Assembly (NCBI GenBank): GCA_013115125.1
Contig: JABANN010000293.1
Span: 1-41,882 of the forward strand
Direction of reading: 5' to 3'
DNA length: 41,882 nucleotides
From: Perkinsus olseni
Taxonomy: Eukaryota; Perkinsozoa; Perkinsida
Shown piece after piece: positions 39,834 through 41,882 of this stretch; the first letter of the stretch is position 1, and every line of letters begins with the position of its first letter. A program made the position numbers and the translations under genes. The notes beneath the pieces are model-generated. The model saw only the letters and a program-made list of their open reading frames with translations. It was not told the DNA's origin and made no database searches.

Positions 39834-41039
39834 GTGGGCCAAGATCGCGGCATTCAACCATGGCGATGTCGAGATGTCGAATTCCACCACTCGTATGATC
39901 GTGGCTCCAAGGAGAGCCCAGGGTGATCTCGAGGCGGTCGCTTTCCGGCGAGACTTCGTATCAGGAGACATCTCGTCTGGTTGCAGTCCTTTGCACTGTT
40001 ACCTTATCCCCCGTTCAGCGAACATCTGTCGGTATTTTCACTAACTTCCCACGTAACCTGCGCTTTTGCGTTGTAGTTGGACACGTAGTAGCGGTTCATT
40101 CTTCTACCGTATTGAGAGCTTCAGTACTGTGGACGCGAGGGTTGTGATTTCTGGCAAGGGCAATAGTGAGAGTGTGTTACGCACCCACACAGACGGCCGG
40201 GCTGCTGTAAAAGGTGTTTCAGCGTGCTGTGGGTCATCTCGCAGGCGTGCTTCTCGCTAACGAGCTAGAATTTGGCGAGAAACATTCCCTCGAAATCGTC
40301 CACACAGTCCACAGATCCTTCTGTCTGGATCAGGCCCCCCTTCTCGATTTCTATCGGGTTCCTCGCCTGAGTCATTCGTTACGGCCACGGTGTTATACCG
40401 AAGATCTGAGGCTTTCAATGAACCCCTATAGCTGCTCTCGCTGTTGACCCTGGGCCTCTCGCTATCTAAGATCATGGGATACGATTCACCGTACGTTGAA
40501 GACTCGCGACTTCTTTAGGAATTCCAAGGTTGTCGAGCAATCAGTTCGTGGCCTCACGACCTGTCCTACTTGGAAGGGCCGGCCTTCGGAATGTCGGACT
40601 GCTGATGGCTTGGGACGAGCGCTGTGTTCTTCTATTCTTGCGGGTCAGTGCCAGGGGTAGCCGCGTGAGGTATGACGAGGACTCACGACCTTGCCTCTTG
40701 AAAAGGGCTTGAATTTTCTTAAGTCGTGGTGATGGGCTCAGCATCGTTTACTTGAGGTCTGAGATGCGCTCGTTGATTCGGAGAGCCTCGGGCGTTCCTC
40801 TGCTGGCGCATTGGGCTCGTGTTCCTCGTGGATCGCCGTGATTCTGTCTGTTAATTCATCAACTTGCCGAGCCCGTCGAAGACGCCTTCTCATTTCGGAA
40901 TGTGCTCTGCAATATATCGGGCGCAGGCCATTTCGGCCCAGGACCTGGTGACACGGCGACGCAGCGGTGACGCGGTGGTGACACCAAGTAGGTCCACGTG
41001 CTCCGCTCGAGCATGCTCCCCAGCTACTACGCCTTGGAT
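39834..41039. other. Intergenic between the two membrane-protein paralogs
   Basis: About 1.2 kb with only short frames. A minus-strand frame at about 40738-40890 encodes a charged helix-like peptide (MRRRLRRARQVDELTDRITA), which I do not regard as established. The right end holds the promoter-like boxes of paralog 2. Confidence 0.45.
40949..40985 (+). promoter_or_regulatory. TGACRC boxes upstream of paralog 2
   Basis: TGACAC at 40949 and TGACGC at 40968 are 19 bp apart, with a further TGACACC at 40979-40985, ending 54 bp before the start codon at 41040. The arrangement parallels the 19-bp-spaced TGACGCC boxes in front of paralog 1, although the rest of the upstream sequence is not obviously alike. 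Confidence 0.4.
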
Positions 41040-41702
41040 ATGAAGAACTCCGTTCATGAGTACGATCCATCGGATACACCTTCCGGCTTCTTGCGATGGT
41101 CGAGGCCCGCGGTTAAGAGGCGCTCGCACTTTCAGAATCTACTGGAATGCCTCAAAGCCTCGCGTGGGAAGAATGCTCTGCGCCATATGGCGGCAGTGGC
41201 CCTTCTATTTGGACTTTTATTGGCCTTCATACTGTGGTACATTTGGACTCTTCTGGTGATCACATACCACCCATCTTCGGTCCTGGAAATTGTGGTCGAG
41301 AAGGTCAGCATGAATCAGGTTTGGTGTGGTTCAGTCACTCTTGAGTCTAAGATGACGTATTGCTCAGCGGGGACCATGGACTTGAGGATTCGGAACAGAC
41401 TGTGGGTAGACCTGGCTATCGTGAGGGCTGACGTATCGCCGTTCGGCGTATGCAATTCTCGGAACAACCCTCTGAGTGCTGGTTTCTTGCAAGTTGGTGG
41501 CACTCTCCTTAAGGCGATGAGCGATGATGTCTATACCTTACCGGTGAGTCTTACATCATTGATTCCCGAAGACCGTTGGCGCCCTAGCGTTTGCAACTGT
41601 GAGTTGCGCCTGGACGTCGATACGGTGGGAGGCCGCTCTAATGACGTCGAGTATGGTTTCCTTCGAGTTCCTAACTTCACTATTCCTCGCCTGATATCAT
41701 GA
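41040..41702 (+). CDS. Single-pass membrane protein, tandem paralog 2 (220 residues)
   Basis: One exon, 220 residues starting MKNSVHEYDPSDTPSGFLRW. The layout is as in paralog 1: basic region, one membrane span (VALLFGLLLAFILWYIWTLL) and a C-terminal domain with VSMNQVWCG, GTMDLRIRN, AGFLQVGG, YTLPVSLTSL and VPNFTIP before the stop. By eye roughly half of the residues match paralog 1, with no length change over the whole protein, which argues for constraint on the domain. Upstream ATGs in the same frame (40998, 41013) exist; I chose 41040 because it aligns with paralog 1. Function is unknown. Confidence 0.8.
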   Translation: MKNSVHEYDPSDTPSGFLRWSRPAVKRRSHFQNLLECLKASRGKNALRHMAAVALLFGLLLAFILWYIWTLLVITYHPSSVLEIVVEKVSMNQVWCGSVTLESKMTYCSAGTMDLRIRNRLWVDLAIVRADVSPFGVCNSRNNPLSAGFLQVGGTLLKAMSDDVYTLPVSLTSLIPEDRWRPSVCNCELRLDVDTVGGRSNDVEYGFLRVPNFTIPRLIS

Positions 41703-41882
41703 GGGGCTCTAGGTCGCTGCATTGGATTGCTGAGGAATTAGTAGGGACCGTGCCTTTCCTGCACTTTTTATATATATTTTCCACTCGTACATCGGGCGAA
41801 ACCTTCTGCACTATACCATTCAGAAATCTATTTGGCGGATAAGGCCGCCTATTTGGGGGTCGAGGATTTCACGTTAGCGTTT
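41703..41882. other. 3' flank of paralog 2, AT-rich, window end
   Basis: It contains a short AT-rich run (about 41765-41780) consistent with a 3' UTR or terminator region. No gene is seen before the window ends. Confidence 0.4.

Noticed and set aside
40738-41079. Minus-strand charged-helix frame
   Set aside because: It overlaps the promoter and 5' end of the plus-strand paralog 2 and has no independent support.

Overview
The window is eukaryotic and reads best as an alveolate, most likely a perkinsid (Perkinsus-like) protist. The evidence is compact genes with many very short GT-AG introns (about 42-77 nt), roughly balanced base composition, two very long intron-free reading frames, intergenic gaps as small as 22 nt, and a gene combining IQ motifs with RCC1 repeats on a myosin-derived head, an architecture otherwise known to me from apicomplexan MyoH-type myosins. 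The taxon is an inference; I recognised no rRNA, spliced-leader gene or other phylogenetic marker.

Layout. Positions 1-3000 are gene-poor and hold an 0.8-kb foldback element (1119-1916) and dispersed repeats. A small secreted cysteine-rich protein lies at 3039-3428 (+). From 4564 to about 32333 thirteen consecutive genes run on the minus strand: a secretory-pathway protein with a GT92-like segment, a myosin-derived IQ/RCC1 protein, a TruA/PUS3-type pseudouridine synthase, an RsuA-family protein, four tandem SPOUT (TrmH-type) methyltransferase paralogs, a RING-CH membrane protein fused to a UPF0301/AlgH (YqgE) domain, a second RING-CH paralog without that domain, a PIEZO channel, a small 166-residue protein of unknown role, and a four-membrane-segment protein. 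The strand switches near 32.4-33.1 kb. The plus strand then carries mitochondrial-type acetate kinase, a TruD/PUS7-type pseudouridine synthase, and two equal-length tandem paralogs of a single-pass membrane protein.

Central observation. Six adjacent genes (12149-19992), all on one strand, belong to RNA-modification enzyme families (TruA, RsuA, four TrmH-like SPOUT), and a seventh (PUS7/TruD) lies 15 kb away. Within this island catalytic residues are lost in some members: the RsuA-like protein has NPIP where the catalytic GRLD should be, and the SPOUT copies differ in conserved motif residues while keeping the same intron layout. The neighbouring myosin also lacks its P-loop. The other novel architecture is the RING-CH/transmembrane/AlgH fusion.

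Exon boundaries were worked out by hand from reading frame, splice consensus and family conservation. Where exons are listed the frames add up; elsewhere I say what is unresolved.
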